A stretch of 49,686 nucleotides of DNA. It comes from Bacillota bacterium (GTDB taxonomy: Bacteria > Bacillota > Clostridia > Acetivibrionales > DSM-1351). The notes below the pieces were generated by a model. It ran no database searches. It was given only the letters and a program-made list of their open reading frames with translations, and had not been told where the DNA came from. The translations under genes were made by a program, and so were the position numbers. Positions 1 through 9,250 of the stretch are shown here, piece by piece. The stretch spans positions 1 through 49,686 of the forward strand of contig JAEWST010000170.1 of the NCBI GenBank assembly GCA_023398105.1, written 5' to 3'. Numbering within the stretch: position 1 is the first letter of the stretch; each line of letters begins with the position of its first letter.

Positions 1-125
1 TATAAGTGGCGGGTAGCACTTTGGTTATCAGGCGGTGAGAATATCTCCCGCCTCGATGAAACGCCGCTGATGTAATGAAATTTTTCTACAATCGATAAAT
101 TTCATTTTGAATCTAGGCGTTATAA
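1..125 (+). repeat. MITE-like structured repeat, copy A (left end outside window)
   Basis: This is the right-hand part of a repeated element seen four times in the window. It contains the AGGCGG…CCGCCT hairpin, a TGAAATTTTTC…/GATAAATTTCA hairpin with one mismatch, and the right terminus GGCGTTATAA. The left terminus lies before position 1. No ORF is present, so it is a non-autonomous mobile element or an RNA-encoding repeat. Confidence 0.8.
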
Positions 126-143
126 AATAATTACAATTTATAT

Positions 144-300
144 TTATAACGAGGCAAGAAGATGTCCTTCACTTCTATAAGTGGCGGGCACCACTTTGGT
201 TATCAGGCGGTGAGAATATCACCCGCCTCGATGAAACGCCGCTGATGTACTGAGATTTTTCTACAATCGAAAAATATCATTTTGAATCTAGGCGTTATAA
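144..300 (+). repeat. MITE-like structured repeat, copy B (157 bp)
   Basis: A complete copy bounded by perfect 8-bp terminal inverted repeats, TTATAACG at the left and CGTTATAA at the right. CGAGGC near the left end pairs with GCCTCG in the middle and encloses two hairpins. AACGCC pairs with GGCGTT and encloses a third, AT-rich hairpin that carries one mismatch in this copy. Only 18 bp separate it from copy A, so the two stand in tandem upstream of secA. No clear target duplication is visible. Confidence 0.85.
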
Positions 301-517
301 AAGTTTTAAGAAGCTGAAAGTAACAAAATCAGTAGCTTTCAAAATTTGTTATTATATTGTATTACGGCTTACAGATATAAGTAGCTAAATTATGAAAAGC
401 GTTAAAGTATCTAAGCAAGCAGTCTTAATTTTATTAAGCAAGCTACGTTTATTTAGTGAGAGCTATTGTGTTTTAATAAAAAATAAATCAATGTATTTGT
501 GAATGGAGAGTATAATT

Positions 518-3259
518 ATGGGAATTAAAAGTATAGTTGAAAAAATAATAGGATCATACAGCGATAGAGAATTAAAAAGAATTTATCCAATTGTTGACCA
601 AATAGATGAATTTGAACCGTCAATACAAAAATTGACAGATACCGAGTTAAAGGCAAAAACACCAGAATTTAAAGAACGTTTAGCTAATGGTGAAACACTA
701 GATGATATATTGCCAGAAGCGTTTGCTGTAGTTCGTGAAGCTTCAAAAAGAGTATTAGGAATGAGACATTTCCGAGTTCAGCTTATTGGTGGTATAGTTC
801 TCCATCAAGGAAGAATATCAGAAATGAAAACAGGTGAAGGTAAAACTCTTGTTGCGACATTACCTGTATACCTTAATGCTCTTGCTGGAAAGGGCGTTCA
901 TGTTGTAACTGTCAATGACTATCTTGCTAGACGTGACAGTGAGTGGATGGGCAAGGTTTACAGCTTTCTAGGCTTAACAGTTGGCTTGATAGTACATGAC
1001 ATGGAAAATGAAGATAGGCGTGCTGCATATAACTGTGATATTACCTATGGAACAAACAATGAATTAGGTTTTGACTACCTTAGAGATAACATGGTTATTT
1101 ATAAACAGGATATGGTTCAAAGAGACTTGCACTATGCGATAGTGGATGAAGTTGACTCAATCCTCATAGATGAAGCTAGAACACCTCTTATAATTTCAGG
1201 ACAGGGAGATAAATCCACTGATATGTATAAGAGAGCTAATTCCTTTGCGTTAACATTAAAGGCAAAGGTTATTAAGCAAATGGACGACAAGGTTGACGCT
1301 GATGAAATGTTTGATGAGGATTATATAGTTGATGAAAAGGCACATACAACAGTAATCACTGCAAATGGAATTAAGAAGGCGGAGAAATATTTTGGAATAG
1401 AAAATTTGTCAGATCCAGAGAACATGACTATATCACACCACGTTAATCAAGCACTTAGAGCACATGGTTTGATGAAAAATGAAAAGGACTATGTAGTTAA
1501 AGAGGGAGAAGTAATTATTGTCGATGAGTTTACCGGAAGAATGATGTACGGAAGAAGATATAGTGATGGTTTGCATCAAGCTATTGAAGCAAAAGAAGGT
1601 GTTAAGGTTGAGAGAGAAAGTAAAACTCTCGCAACAATAACCTTCCAAAACTACTTCAGAATGTACACAAAGCTTGCAGGTATGACAGGTACAGCTCAAA
1701 CAGAGGAAGATGAATTCAACACAATATATAAGCTAGATGTAATAATTATTCCTACAAACAGAGAACTTGCAAGAAAAGACCTTTCTGATGTTGTTTATAA
1801 AAATGAAAAAGGTAAATTAGATGCAGTTATTGAAGACATTGTTGAGTGTCATAAAAAGGGTCAACCTGTGTTGATTGGTACGATTTCTATTGAAAAATCG
1901 GAATTACTTAGCTTGATGCTGAAGAGAAAGGGAATCCCTCATCAGGTATTAAATGCAAAGTATCACGATAAAGAAGCAGAAATCATTGCTCAGGCAGGTA
2001 AGTTTGGAGCTGTTACTATTGCTACTAATATGGCAGGTAGAGGAACAGATATAGTTCTTGGTGGTAATGCTGAACATATGGCTAAGCAAGAAATGAGAAA
2101 AATGGGATATCCTGAAGAATTAATAAGTGCTTCCACAAGTTATAATGACACAGATGATGAGCTGATTTTAGAGTCTAGAGAAAGATTTAGCACTTTAAAT
2201 GAAAAGTACAAGGATATTACTAGTGCAGAACGTGAAAAGGTTTATGTAGCAGGTGGACTTCATATTATAGGTACCGAGAGACATGAATCAAGACGTATAG
2301 ACAATCAGTTGCGTGGTCGTGCAGGACGTCAAGGTGACCCTGGTTCTTCAAGATTTTATATATCCTTGCAGGATGATCTTATGAGGCTTTTTGGTTCAGA
2401 AAGATTGACCAAGATTGTAGAGACTTTAGGGCTTGAAGAAGATCAGCCAATTGAACACAGTATGCTGACAAATGCTATTGAAAATGCTCAAAAGAAGGTT
2501 GAAGGAAGAAACTTTGATATCAGAAAGAGAGTTCTGCAATATGATGACGTAATGAATACTCAAAGAGGAGTTATTTATAAGCAGAGAAGAACTGTTCTTG
2601 ATGGGGAAAATCTTAGGGATTCATTTATAAAAATGTTTGAGGGCATAATAGACAATGTTATTGCCACCTACTGTGCTGAAAGCGAACATGCGGATATGTG
2701 GGATTGGGAAGCAATGATGGTCTATCTTGAAAGTGTTTTCCTACCGCAAGGTGCTTTAACTGTAAGTAACGAAGAACGTAGTTCTTTTGATAAGGAAGAC
2801 TTAAAAGAAAAGCTTATGGAAATTGTTGATAAAATATATGAGTTCAAAGAGGCTGATATTGGAATAGAACTTATGAGAGAACTAGAAAGAGTAGTTCTGC
2901 TAAGAGTAGTTGACCAGAAATGGATGGATCACATAGATGCAATGGATCAGTTGAAAAATGGAATCGGTCTCAGAGCTTATGGACAGAGAGATCCAGTTGT
3001 TGAGTATAAATTTGAAGGTTATCAGATGTTTGAAGAAATGATTAAGAGTATACAGGAAGATTCGGTTAAGCTACTTGTGAGGTCAAGAATTGACAGAGAA
3101 CATGCTCCACAGCGTGAAAAGGTTGCTGAACCAGTAAATGCAAGTCACGGCGATGAACCTAAAAAACCTGTTACAAATAGCAATAAAGTTGGAAGGAATG
3201 ATATATGCCCATGCGGAAGCGGTAAAAAATATAAGAAATGCTGCGGAGCAAATGAGTAA
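518..3259 (+). CDS. secA: Protein translocase ATPase SecA
   Basis: SecA is the ATP-driven motor that pushes preproteins through the SecYEG channel at the cytoplasmic membrane. The 913-aa product has the family length. The Walker A motif MKTGEGKT lies near residue 103, the DEAD-type stretch VDEVDSILIDEA near 208, and the helicase motif GRAGRQGDPG near 605. The C-terminus carries the zinc-binding SEC-C motif (CPCGSGKKYKKCC) used for SecB or ribosome contact. The ATG at 518 is preferred over the in-frame ATG at 503, because GGAGAG at 505-510 is well spaced for 518 and would lie inside the longer ORF. The gene is monocistronic and ends at a strong terminator. The three cellulosomal proteins downstream carry Sec signal peptides and would use this motor. 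Confidence 0.97.
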   Translation: MGIKSIVEKIIGSYSDRELKRIYPIVDQIDEFEPSIQKLTDTELKAKTPEFKERLANGETLDDILPEAFAVVREASKRVLGMRHFRVQLIGGIVLHQGRISEMKTGEGKTLVATLPVYLNALAGKGVHVVTVNDYLARRDSEWMGKVYSFLGLTVGLIVHDMENEDRRAAYNCDITYGTNNELGFDYLRDNMVIYKQDMVQRDLHYAIVDEVDSILIDEARTPLIISGQGDKSTDMYKRANSFALTLKAKVIKQMDDKVDADEMFDEDYIVDEKAHTTVITANGIKKAEKYFGIENLSDPENMTISHHVNQALRAHGLMKNEKDYVVKEGEVIIVDEFTGRMMYGRRYSDGLHQAIEAKEGVKVERESKTLATITFQNYFRMYTKLAGMTGTAQTEEDEFNTIYKLDVIIIPTNRELARKDLSDVVYKNEKGKLDAVIEDIVECHKKGQPVLIGTISIEKSELLSLMLKRKGIPHQVLNAKYHDKEAEIIAQAGKFGAVTIATNMAGRGTDIVLGGNAEHMAKQEMRKMGYPEELISASTSYNDTDDELILESRERFSTLNEKYKDITSAEREKVYVAGGLHIIGTERHESRRIDNQLRGRAGRQGDPGSSRFYISLQDDLMRLFGSERLTKIVETLGLEEDQPIEHSMLTNAIENAQKKVEGRNFDIRKRVLQYDDVMNTQRGVIYKQRRTVLDGENLRDSFIKMFEGIIDNVIATYCAESEHADMWDWEAMMVYLESVFLPQGALTVSNEERSSFDKEDLKEKLMEIVDKIYEFKEADIGIELMRELERVVLLRVVDQKWMDHIDAMDQLKNGIGLRAYGQRDPVVEYKFEGYQMFEEMIKSIQEDSVKLLVRSRIDREHAPQREKVAEPVNASHGDEPKKPVTNSNKVGRNDICPCGSGKKYKKCCGANE

Positions 3260-3329
3260 TAGAGTTATTAAGATTTTTTGGCTCTATGTCAATAGTTGTG
3301 GTAGAACAGTAAACTGAAGATTTTTATTG

Positions 3330-3367
3330 AAGAGCCAATTGTTTTAACAGGTAATTGGCTCTTTGTT
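3330..3367 (+). terminator. Intrinsic terminator after secA
   Basis: A perfect 11-bp stem AAGAGCCAATT/AATTGGCTCTT with a 12-nt loop, followed by a short T-rich run. It also lies just beyond the 3' end of the convergent AraC gene and could serve both. Confidence 0.75.
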
Positions 3368-3389
3368 CGTCTGTTTAACAGAAATGAAG

Positions 3390-4157
3390 TCAGCGCTTTA
3401 TTGACTTACGAAAGGTGCGGGGCGAATAGCCAGTAATTTTACGAAACTGTCTGATAAAATGTTCTACATTGTTATATCCGCAAAGAGCTGATAGCTCTGT
3501 GATCGTGAATGGGCTATGGATAAGCTGGTCTTTTGCATATTGAATTCGGCAGTTTATTACGTCATTCATGCAGGAGACCCCGAAAGTTTCTTTGTATAGT
3601 GATTGCAGATAACCTGAACTCAAATGTAGGCTATCTGCCATAGCAGCAACACTCCAAGGATGTCCTGGATTATTATAAATATTTCTGCGCAATTCCATTA
3701 GTGCCTGAAATTGACAAAAGATTTTCGTATATTTGGAGGCTTCGTGAAGTTTGTTAAACAATATTTTAAACAAATAGTCAATGGTAAGGTCTCGATAGCT
3801 GTTGCTTGAAGTATTCTCTGCTACAAGTAATTGAAACAATTTATGGCAATAATCCGGATCAGGCAAAGGAAAAGGAATACCGAGGGGGATTGCAACATCA
3901 ATAAGGTATGGTTCGTCGGAATCAAAGCGAACCCAATCGTTGGCATATTTGTCCGTGCAGGCTCGGTAAAGTATTTTATAATGGGGAGGGTATAAAACAA
4001 CACAGTTAGCAGGATATTCTATCATTTCTCCATTTACCCAGAATTGAGCCGGAGTATGTGTAAGAACTAGCAGCCAGCAATCATGACCTTCCGGAATATC
4101 AAAAACAAAACTTTCTGGGTGGATGGCATCGTACTCTACATAGTAAATATGAGCCAT
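3390..4157 (-). CDS. AraC-family transcriptional regulator
   Basis: The 255-aa protein has an N-terminal cupin-like sensing domain (residues about 1-140). The C-terminal AraC/XylS DNA-binding domain (about 155-252) has two helix-turn-helix units; the second contains the typical ITELSALCGYNNVEHFIRQF and ends in FRKITGYSPRTFRK. Such proteins usually sense a sugar and activate neighbouring catabolic operons. A GGAGGA site at 4162-4167 fixes the ATG at 4157. The gene is divergent from the cellulosomal cluster starting at 4566 with 408 bp between them, so control of that cluster, perhaps by arabinose- or xylose-containing oligosaccharides, is a reasonable inference. The ligand cannot be read from sequence. 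Confidence 0.9.
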   Translation of the reverse strand: MAHIYYVEYDAIHPESFVFDIPEGHDCWLLVLTHTPAQFWVNGEMIEYPANCVVLYPPHYKILYRACTDKYANDWVRFDSDEPYLIDVAIPLGIPFPLPDPDYCHKLFQLLVAENTSSNSYRDLTIDYLFKILFNKLHEASKYTKIFCQFQALMELRRNIYNNPGHPWSVAAMADSLHLSSGYLQSLYKETFGVSCMNDVINCRIQYAKDQLIHSPFTITELSALCGYNNVEHFIRQFRKITGYSPRTFRKSIKR

Positions 4158-4565
4158 TTTTTCCTCCAGTCTTAGAATAAATCAATTATATCTTATTATA
4201 TATCATTGCTTTATCAAGTTTATTATTTTACAATTTGTACAGGTAATGTATATTTTTATGTTATAAAATGTCAATTTAAATCCTTTGTTTATAATAATTA
4301 TAATACAAATTGAATATAAAATGTAGCTATTATGTTATGTAAAATATACGCATTAATAAAAATTAATACAAGATAAGGTTCGGGAAAAATGTCTTAGCTG
4401 AGTTCACCATGACACTTTAACTTTGTTTATTATTGGTGCATGAGAACTTCATTTATACATGAAACAAGGGGTAATTGTTTTTGTTAAAAACTATGAACCC
4501 TTGATATAAGAAATTCATAAAAATTAAAGGTGTAACAGAGATTACACTAATTGGGGGGTAAAAAA
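4158..4565. promoter_or_regulatory. Divergent AraC / cellulosome-cluster intergenic region
   Basis: A 408-bp AT-rich region between the AraC gene and the GH43 gene, with no ORF. An imperfect palindrome at about 4284-4309 (TTTGTTTATAAT facing ATTATAATACAAA) is a possible operator. A small hairpin GTGTAA/TTACAC at 4530-4547 sits just before the GGGGGG ribosome binding site and could modulate translation. No confident -35/-10 pair was seen. Confidence 0.4.
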
Positions 4566-6113
4566 ATGAAAAAAGTAAGTAAGTTGTTAGTTCTCGTAAT
4601 TGTAATTTCTCTATTTATGCCGGCTCTGTGTTATGCGGACAATCCTATTGTACAAACTAATTACACAGCCGATCCAGCACCAATGGTACAAGGCGATACT
4701 TTATACCTTTACACCAGCCATGATGAAGATGTAATTGAAAACGACTTTTATACAATGAAAAACTGGAAGTGCTATTCAACAACAGATATGCAAAACTGGA
4801 CTGATCATGGCACAATCTTAGGTTATACTGATTTCTCATGGGCGAAGGGTGATGCATGGGCATGGCAGGTTGTTGAAAGAAACGGAAAATATTATGCTTA
4901 TGTACCTTTAACAAGAAAATCTGGGGGATATGCAATCGGTGTTGCTGTATCAGACAGCCCAACAGGACCCTTTGTTGATCCTTTAGGAAAGCCTTTAGCT
5001 GAAAAACATGGTGGACAGGATATAGATCCAACATGTTTCATTGACGATGATGGTCAAGCTTACTTGTATTGGGGAAATGGAAACCTTTACGGTGTAAAAT
5101 TGAATAAGGATATGATTTCTTATTCAGGTACTATACAGACATTTACAAAACCAGATGGATTTATCGAGGCACCATGGGTTTACAAGCAAAATAATATGTA
5201 TTACTTGATATATGCAGGTTGGGCTAATGGAGTTGAAAACCTTTCATATGCAACAAGCAATAGCCCAATGGGACCATGGACTGCAAGAGGAAGTTTTATG
5301 GGTGCTAGAAATAGCTTCACAAATCATCCTGGAGTAGCGAGATTTAAAGGAAATGATTATATGTTCTATCACACAGGTGATCTTCCAGGTGGAGGAAGTT
5401 ATCACCGTTCTGTATGTGTAGAACAATTCAAATATAATTCAAATGGAACAATACCAACTATCCCAATGACAAAAAATGGACCAACTCAGATTGGATACTT
5501 TAATCCATATGTAAAAACTGAAGCTGAAACATATTCTTGGGAATCAGGTATTGAGACAGAGGTATGTGGTGAAGGCGGAATAGATGTATGCAATATTGAA
5601 AATGGTGACTATGTAAAAGTAAAGGGTGTTGATTTCGGTACTGGTGCAACCTCCTTTGATGCTAGAGTTGCTTCAGCAACTAGTGGCGGAAAAATTGAAA
5701 TTCGTTTAGACAGTCCAACAGGAACGCTGGTTGGAACTTGTACTGTTGATGGAACAGTAGGTTGGCAGACTTATACGGATGCATCTTGTAATGTAACAGG
5801 TGCTACAGGAATACATGATTTATACCTGAAATTTACTGGCGATAGCGGTTATCTTTTCAACATTAATTGGTGGAAATTCAATGGTGCTTCAATATCAACA
5901 GTTAAATATGGTGATGTTGATGGCAGCGGCAGCGTAGATGCTATTGACTTTGCACAAATAAAACAATATTTACTTGGAGCATCAAAAGATTTCACAGAAG
6001 ATCAAATAAAAGCAGCAGATGTTGATGGTAGTGGCACAATAGATGCAATTGACTTTGCACTAGTAAAGCAATATTTGCTTCGCATGATAGATAAATTCCC
6101 TGCAGAGGTTTAG
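4566..6113 (+). CDS. Cellulosomal GH43 glycosidase, CBM6, type I dockerin
   Basis: A secreted 515-aa enzyme with a signal peptide (about residues 1-24, ending PALCYA). The GH43 five-bladed propeller (about 28-310) shows the three acidic positions expected: Asp36 in YTADPAP, Asp near 154 in DIDPTCF and Glu near 201 in GFIEAPW. A CBM6 (about 318-440) follows, then a dockerin (about 447-512) with two EF-hand-like repeats, both DAIDFA…KQYLL. GH43-CBM6 enzymes are mostly arabinofuranosidases or xylosidases on arabinoxylan; the exact activity is inferred. The start is the ATG at 4566 after GGGGGG at 4552-4557; the TTG at 4551 is upstream of that site. The next gene begins 27 bp downstream with its own GGAGGA, which suggests one operon. 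Confidence 0.92.
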   Translation: MKKVSKLLVLVIVISLFMPALCYADNPIVQTNYTADPAPMVQGDTLYLYTSHDEDVIENDFYTMKNWKCYSTTDMQNWTDHGTILGYTDFSWAKGDAWAWQVVERNGKYYAYVPLTRKSGGYAIGVAVSDSPTGPFVDPLGKPLAEKHGGQDIDPTCFIDDDGQAYLYWGNGNLYGVKLNKDMISYSGTIQTFTKPDGFIEAPWVYKQNNMYYLIYAGWANGVENLSYATSNSPMGPWTARGSFMGARNSFTNHPGVARFKGNDYMFYHTGDLPGGGSYHRSVCVEQFKYNSNGTIPTIPMTKNGPTQIGYFNPYVKTEAETYSWESGIETEVCGEGGIDVCNIENGDYVKVKGVDFGTGATSFDARVASATSGGKIEIRLDSPTGTLVGTCTVDGTVGWQTYTDASCNVTGATGIHDLYLKFTGDSGYLFNINWWKFNGASISTVKYGDVDGSGSVDAIDFAQIKQYLLGASKDFTEDQIKAADVDGSGTIDAIDFALVKQYLLRMIDKFPAEV

Positions 6114-6140
6114 TCCTATGCAGTAATTGGAGGAATAATA

Positions 6141-9017
6141 ATGTTCAAAATGACAGCTTTAAAAAGGTGTTTTGCATTAACTCTCTCTTTTATAATTATT
6201 ATTTGCAGTATAGTGACAGTCAACGTATTTCCAAAAACAGCATCAGCAGCATCACAGGCAGCCTATTATGTAGCTCCAACTGGAAGCGACAGCAATCCGG
6301 GCACAATTGACGCACCTTTTCAGACTATTACAAAGGCTCGTGATGTAGTGCGTACTATAAACAAAAACATGACTGGTGACATTTATGTTTATTTAAGAGG
6401 CGGGGATTATCGTATAAACAGTACCATTGCTTTTGGACCAGAGGATTCTGGAACAAATGGCTTCAGGATATTTTATCAAGCATATGAGGGTGAAACACCT
6501 ATCATTAATGGTGCAACAAAGGTTACAGGATGGACTAAGTACAATGACAACATATATAAGGCTACGCTAAATCGTAAAACCAAATTGAGGTATCTTTTTG
6601 TAAATGATAAGAGAGCCCAGATGACTAAAAAAACAGTCAAAGGTCAAGGTGGATATGGAACTTATTCTATAACAAAAGGACAAGCCAGTTGGGCTTGGAC
6701 AAGCGGTAGCAATAGTGATGGAGTCAAGTATAATGCATCAGATGTACCTGAAATTAAAAGCAATAAGGATGATCTTGAGATTGTAAATGGTACTACTTGG
6801 AACGAGAATATTGTTTGCACAAGGGATGTTATTACGTCAGGGTCTTCAAGGGTACTTCTTCTGCAACAGCCTTATGGTTCAATAGCACAATTACCTGGTT
6901 GGGGTGCGGCTTTTACTACAACCAGTACTCATACCATTTATAATGCTTTTGAGTTTTTAAATACTCCAGGGCAATTCTATTTTAACAAGACTACACAGAC
7001 ACTTTACTACTATCCACGCCCAGGTGAAAATATGGAAACTGCAGATGTTGAGGCTCCTTTTGTAGAAAAGCTTATTGATATTTCAGGTGAGTCAAACGCA
7101 AGCAGAGTTAAGAATATAACTTTTGAAGGAATTACCTTTGCAAATACGGATTGGAACCTTGTTAAGGTTGGAGATTCCTATGGAAGAACTACTTGTCAAA
7201 GTGCAGATGCATTTATAGCTTATTACAACGGCAATTGGCATGATACCAAGTATACTCTCCTTGATACATATCCAGCAATAATAAGCTTAGTAAGTACTGA
7301 TGGAATAAACTTTACAAGAAATGTTATTAAACATAGTGGTTCTGATGGTATCACTATGGTAAATGATGTAATTAACTCAAATTTAATAGGCAACTACATC
7401 TATGACATCACTGCAAGTGGTATCACTGTAGGACATCCACAGCATGTATATTTAGGAGATGGTGGAGAGCATCAGAAATATGCTCCAGGCATAGAAGGTA
7501 TTTGTACAAATAACGTAATAAATAATAATATGCTATGGGATTGCAGTACCGCTCCTGGTTTTGGCGGATGTGCTGGTATAACAGCATTCTTTGTAAATAA
7601 GCTGAAGATAACGCAAAACACAGTTCATACTACAGGTTACAATGGTATAACATTGGGTTGGGGATGGTGTAATTTCAAAGACTCAACTACATGTAAGGAC
7701 AATGTAATAAATAATAACCGTATATATAATGCATTAAACAGACTTCATGACAGTGGAGCAATATACACTATAGGACAAATGCCTTATACAACTATTAATG
7801 AGAACTATGTAAAAGGTATTCCTAATAATTCAAGCGGACCTACTTATGGTTTGCATAATGATGAAGGAACTGCTTATGTAACTCAGAATGATAATGTATT
7901 GGACATTGATCCTGGTGTAACTTACACAATTAACTGTGAGGATTATGGTCAAAAACATGACTTAACAATCTTAAGAACATATGCAACTGTTAGCAAAATG
8001 GGTAAAAATCCTCCAAGCAGTAACATTGACCCTATAATTGTTGTTCCAGACAATGTATGGCCTATGACTGCGTACAATGTATGTGTGAATTCTGGAGTTC
8101 AGGATGAATACAGAAGCATTGTACCTGCAAACGTAATTCCAGCAGCGGATTATGTGTTCCCTGCAAGTTGTCAGGCATCTGCAGGAGATGTAATCAATAT
8201 TAGAAGTAGCGGCAACGCTTCAAATACTGTATGGTTTGCACCATCTGGCACAACTAGTTTTGCACAGGGTGCAAGCATGACTAAAGCAGCAGGAACAGCA
8301 ACCTCTATTGTAGCTCCTACTAAAGCAGGATCATATAAGTTGTTTGTTGTAGATGCACAGGGTAAAAAGCTTGGTGAATCTGCATGCTTAGTAAGAGTAA
8401 AAGGAGCACAGATTGAAGCTGAGAATTTCTCTTCTCAGTCAGGAATTGACACTGAAAACTGTTCCGAAGGTGGGAAGGACATTGGGTATATTGAGAATGG
8501 AGACTATGCAGTATACAATAATGTCAATTTCAATAGTGGAGTTACAGATTTTCAGGCTAGAGTGGCAAGCGGTTCTAGCGGAGGTAATATTGAAATCAGA
8601 CTTGATAGTATTACAGGTCCATTAATAGGAACTTGTAAAGTAGTTGGAAATGGTGAGTGGCAGACTTGGACTGATGCAGAATGCAAAGTGAGTGGTGCTA
8701 GCGGAATCCACAACGTTTATCTAAAGTTTACAGGAGGAAGCGGATATTTATTCAATGTTAACTGGTTCCAATTCATTAATGCAATACCTGATCCACCTAA
8801 AACTATTGTTGGAGATCTCAATGGCGATACCGAGGTTGATGCAACAGACTATGCTTTAATGAAAATGTATCTTCTTGGTGCAATTACTGACTTTCCAGCA
8901 GAAAATGACCTTGAAGCAGGAGATTTGAATGGTGATAAAGTAATTGACGCAATTGACTTTGCTGTATTTAAACAGTATCTGCTGGGTACAGTTAAAGAAT
9001 TACCATATGTAAAATAA
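6141..9017 (+). CDS. Cellulosomal beta-helix hydrolase (GH141/GH120-like), CBM6, dockerin
   Basis: The 958-aa secreted protein has a signal peptide of about 36 residues ending KTASA. The N-terminus (YYVAPTGSDSNPGTIDAPFQ) and the GPEDSGTNGF…YQAYEGETPIINGATKVTGW region are typical of right-handed parallel beta-helix glycosidases such as GH141 and GH120. The beta-helix continues through NNV/NNN-rich turns to RLHDSGAIYTIGQ near residue 535. A small Ig-like segment (about 665-750), a CBM6 (about 756-880) and a type I dockerin (about 891-955) follow. The role is probably xylan or branched hemicellulose side-chain cleavage; the family is inferred from motifs and pectate-lyase-like proteins are the alternative. 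The two dockerin repeats differ at the recognition positions (DATDYA, then DAIDFA). Confidence 0.85.
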   Translation: MFKMTALKRCFALTLSFIIIICSIVTVNVFPKTASAASQAAYYVAPTGSDSNPGTIDAPFQTITKARDVVRTINKNMTGDIYVYLRGGDYRINSTIAFGPEDSGTNGFRIFYQAYEGETPIINGATKVTGWTKYNDNIYKATLNRKTKLRYLFVNDKRAQMTKKTVKGQGGYGTYSITKGQASWAWTSGSNSDGVKYNASDVPEIKSNKDDLEIVNGTTWNENIVCTRDVITSGSSRVLLLQQPYGSIAQLPGWGAAFTTTSTHTIYNAFEFLNTPGQFYFNKTTQTLYYYPRPGENMETADVEAPFVEKLIDISGESNASRVKNITFEGITFANTDWNLVKVGDSYGRTTCQSADAFIAYYNGNWHDTKYTLLDTYPAIISLVSTDGINFTRNVIKHSGSDGITMVNDVINSNLIGNYIYDITASGITVGHPQHVYLGDGGEHQKYAPGIEGICTNNVINNNMLWDCSTAPGFGGCAGITAFFVNKLKITQNTVHTTGYNGITLGWGWCNFKDSTTCKDNVINNNRIYNALNRLHDSGAIYTIGQMPYTTINENYVKGIPNNSSGPTYGLHNDEGTAYVTQNDNVLDIDPGVTYTINCEDYGQKHDLTILRTYATVSKMGKNPPSSNIDPIIVVPDNVWPMTAYNVCVNSGVQDEYRSIVPANVIPAADYVFPASCQASAGDVINIRSSGNASNTVWFAPSGTTSFAQGASMTKAAGTATSIVAPTKAGSYKLFVVDAQGKKLGESACLVRVKGAQIEAENFSSQSGIDTENCSEGGKDIGYIENGDYAVYNNVNFNSGVTDFQARVASGSSGGNIEIRLDSITGPLIGTCKVVGNGEWQTWTDAECKVSGASGIHNVYLKFTGGSGYLFNVNWFQFINAIPDPPKTIVGDLNGDTEVDATDYALMKMYLLGAITDFPAENDLEAGDLNGDKVIDAIDFAVFKQYLLGTVKELPYVK

Positions 9018-9070
9018 TGTAATTAATATAGTAGAATGCTATAATATGCTAAGACAAGAAAAAAATATTG

Positions 9071-9131
9071 GTTTTATTAGAGTTGCTTTTAAGTATATAC
9101 AGTTTATTCTCATAAGCAACTCTGATAAAAC
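9071..9131 (+). other. Long hairpin between cellulosomal genes
   Basis: An 18-bp stem GTTTTATTAGAGTTGCTT/AAGCAACTCTGATAAAAC with one T-G pair and a 25-nt loop. No T-tract follows, so it is not a standard terminator. It may stabilise the 3' end of the upstream transcript or mark processing between the second and third cellulosomal genes. Confidence 0.6.
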
Positions 9132-9167
9132 GTCGGGGAAGCAGTTTAAGGTAATGAATTTATATCA

Positions 9168-9215
9168 ATAGTCACATTTACCAATAATCAAGAGGTGTGT
9201 GACTATTTGATTATT
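9168..9215 (+). promoter_or_regulatory. Interlocked inverted repeats before third cellulosomal gene
   Basis: ATAGTCACA (9168-9176) pairs with TGTGACTAT (9198-9206), and AATAATCA (9183-9190) pairs with TGATTATT (9208-9215). The two stems interlock, so they form either a pseudoknot or two mutually exclusive hairpins, ending 20 bp before the GGGAGG ribosome binding site. The functional meaning is unknown. Confidence 0.4.
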
Positions 9216-9250
9216 TTTATGAACTTCAAGAAAGGGAGGTATGTTGATTT

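Noticed and set aside
1..300. Tandem copies A and B as a CRISPR-like or tRNA array
   Set aside because: Only two long copies with transposon-like termini, no short repeat-spacer pattern and no tRNA features such as a T-loop GTTCRA or CCA end.
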